Below are positions 13,005 to 13,426 of a stretch of DNA of 13,426 nt, piece by piece. The notes under the pieces were generated by a model. It was not told the origin of the DNA, searched no databases, and worked only from the letters and a program-made list of their open reading frames with translations. A program made the translations under genes and the position numbers. The stretch comes from an uncultured Eubacterium sp. (GTDB lineage Bacteria; Bacillota; Clostridia; Lachnospirales; CAG-274). The DNA is taken from assembly GCA_900543365.1 (NCBI GenBank), contig UQRG01000031.1, positions 1 to 13,426 on the forward strand, given 5' to 3'. Position 1 is the first letter of the stretch; the number at the start of each line of letters is the position of its first letter.

Positions 13005-13426
13005 TATACTTTCAAATACTTATAAACCTCATATATTTCTTTAAATCCCTCAAAAACAGTGTCAACTAGCTTTGAAGAATAAAAATCTATATTATCATAA
13101 TCCTCATAGCGAACATAAGTTATCCACTTTTTCTGTGCTAATAAATTGACATTATCAGATAAGTCCTTATTAAAAATTCTCTTGTAATCTTCACCTTCAA
13201 TATCAAAGCGAGATTTATTACCAATAGATACAATACGACTACAACTAGCAGGGTCAGCGTTTATTTTAGCTCTAAGCAATGCCATAGTTTGAGGATTATC
13301 ACCAAAAAAAAGACCATACCTCCACCAATCAGCTGACATTTCAAAGAAAAATCCTGGAGCATTATGTGGCATAGAACCCTTTGTTAAAGGATTTTTAAAA
13401 AAGAACCACTTACACAACTTATAAGG
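13001..13426 (-). CDS. DUF2461 family protein (5' end outside window)
   Basis: The frame is open from the window edge to a TAA at 13003-13001, so 142 C-terminal residues are present and the start is missing. The TTG at 13417 is not a credible start because the frame continues upstream as PYK. The sequence matches the DUF2461 (TIGR02453) pattern: a PYK then FFFKN segment, PGFFFEM, GLFFGDNPQTMALLRAKINADP, and a C-terminal region that aligns with the family's later helices. In the complete family (about 210-230 residues) the PYK segment lies around the first third. The molecular function of DUF2461 is not established to my knowledge. It is transcribed in the same direction as the TetM-like gene but is separated from it by about 350 bases and a hairpin. 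Confidence 0.8.
   Translation of the reverse strand, partial: PYKLCKWFFFKNPLTKGSMPHNAPGFFFEMSADWWRYGLFFGDNPQTMALLRAKINADPASCSRIVSIGNKSRFDIEGEDYKRIFNKDLSDNVNLLAQKKWITYVRYEDYDNIDFYSSKLVDTVFEGFKEIYEVYKYLKVY

Overview
The window is AT-rich DNA (roughly 30% GC by eye) with strong GGAGG-type ribosome sites, sigma-70 promoters with TATAAT boxes, and Gram-positive style gene content. It fits an anaerobic, fermentative member of the Clostridia (Lachnospirales-like). No tRNA, rRNA, CRISPR array or insertion sequence is visible.

Layout: (1) 1-652, minus strand, partial: a membrane protein with a very long Lys/Glu/Asn-rich cytoplasmic tail. (2) 826-2079, plus: murA for peptidoglycan precursor synthesis. 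(3) 2374-4905, plus: the most notable locus, a pyruvate formate-lyase encoded in pieces. The 681-residue body carries the catalytic Cys-Cys pair but stops where the glycyl-radical domain should begin. A 79-residue protein two genes downstream supplies that missing domain, with the RVSGYAV radical loop. Between them lies a 70-residue protein that shares the first part of the radical domain but lacks the glycine loop. 681 + 79 equals 760, the length of E. coli PflB. The operon has a strong promoter with a Rex-like site and an inverted repeat at the start point, and ends in a clean terminator. (4) 4990-6434, plus: pflA (radical SAM activase) with its own promoter nested in that terminator, then rsmG (16S rRNA methyltransferase). 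(5) 6599-10670, plus: a four-gene operon of a MarR-type regulator, a lipoprotein membrane-fusion (YbhG/HlyD-like) protein with a long coiled coil, and two ABC-2 type permeases, with no ATPase gene nearby. A long palindrome overlaps its promoter. (6) 10713-12650, minus: a TetM-like translational GTPase. (7) 13001-13426, minus, partial: a DUF2461 protein.

How the genes work together: the body and the radical subunit should assemble into one PFL (pyruvate + CoA to acetyl-CoA + formate), which PflA activates by making a glycyl radical on the small subunit. Oxygen cleaves intact PFL at its radical glycine. A separate radical subunit could therefore be replaced without discarding the large catalytic chain, as the 'spare part' protein YfiD/GrcA does for E. 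coli PFL. The 70-residue protein could be a placeholder, assembly factor or inhibitor for the same docking site. The MarR/efflux genes and the TetM-like factor may form a drug-response neighbourhood, but that is inference from adjacency.
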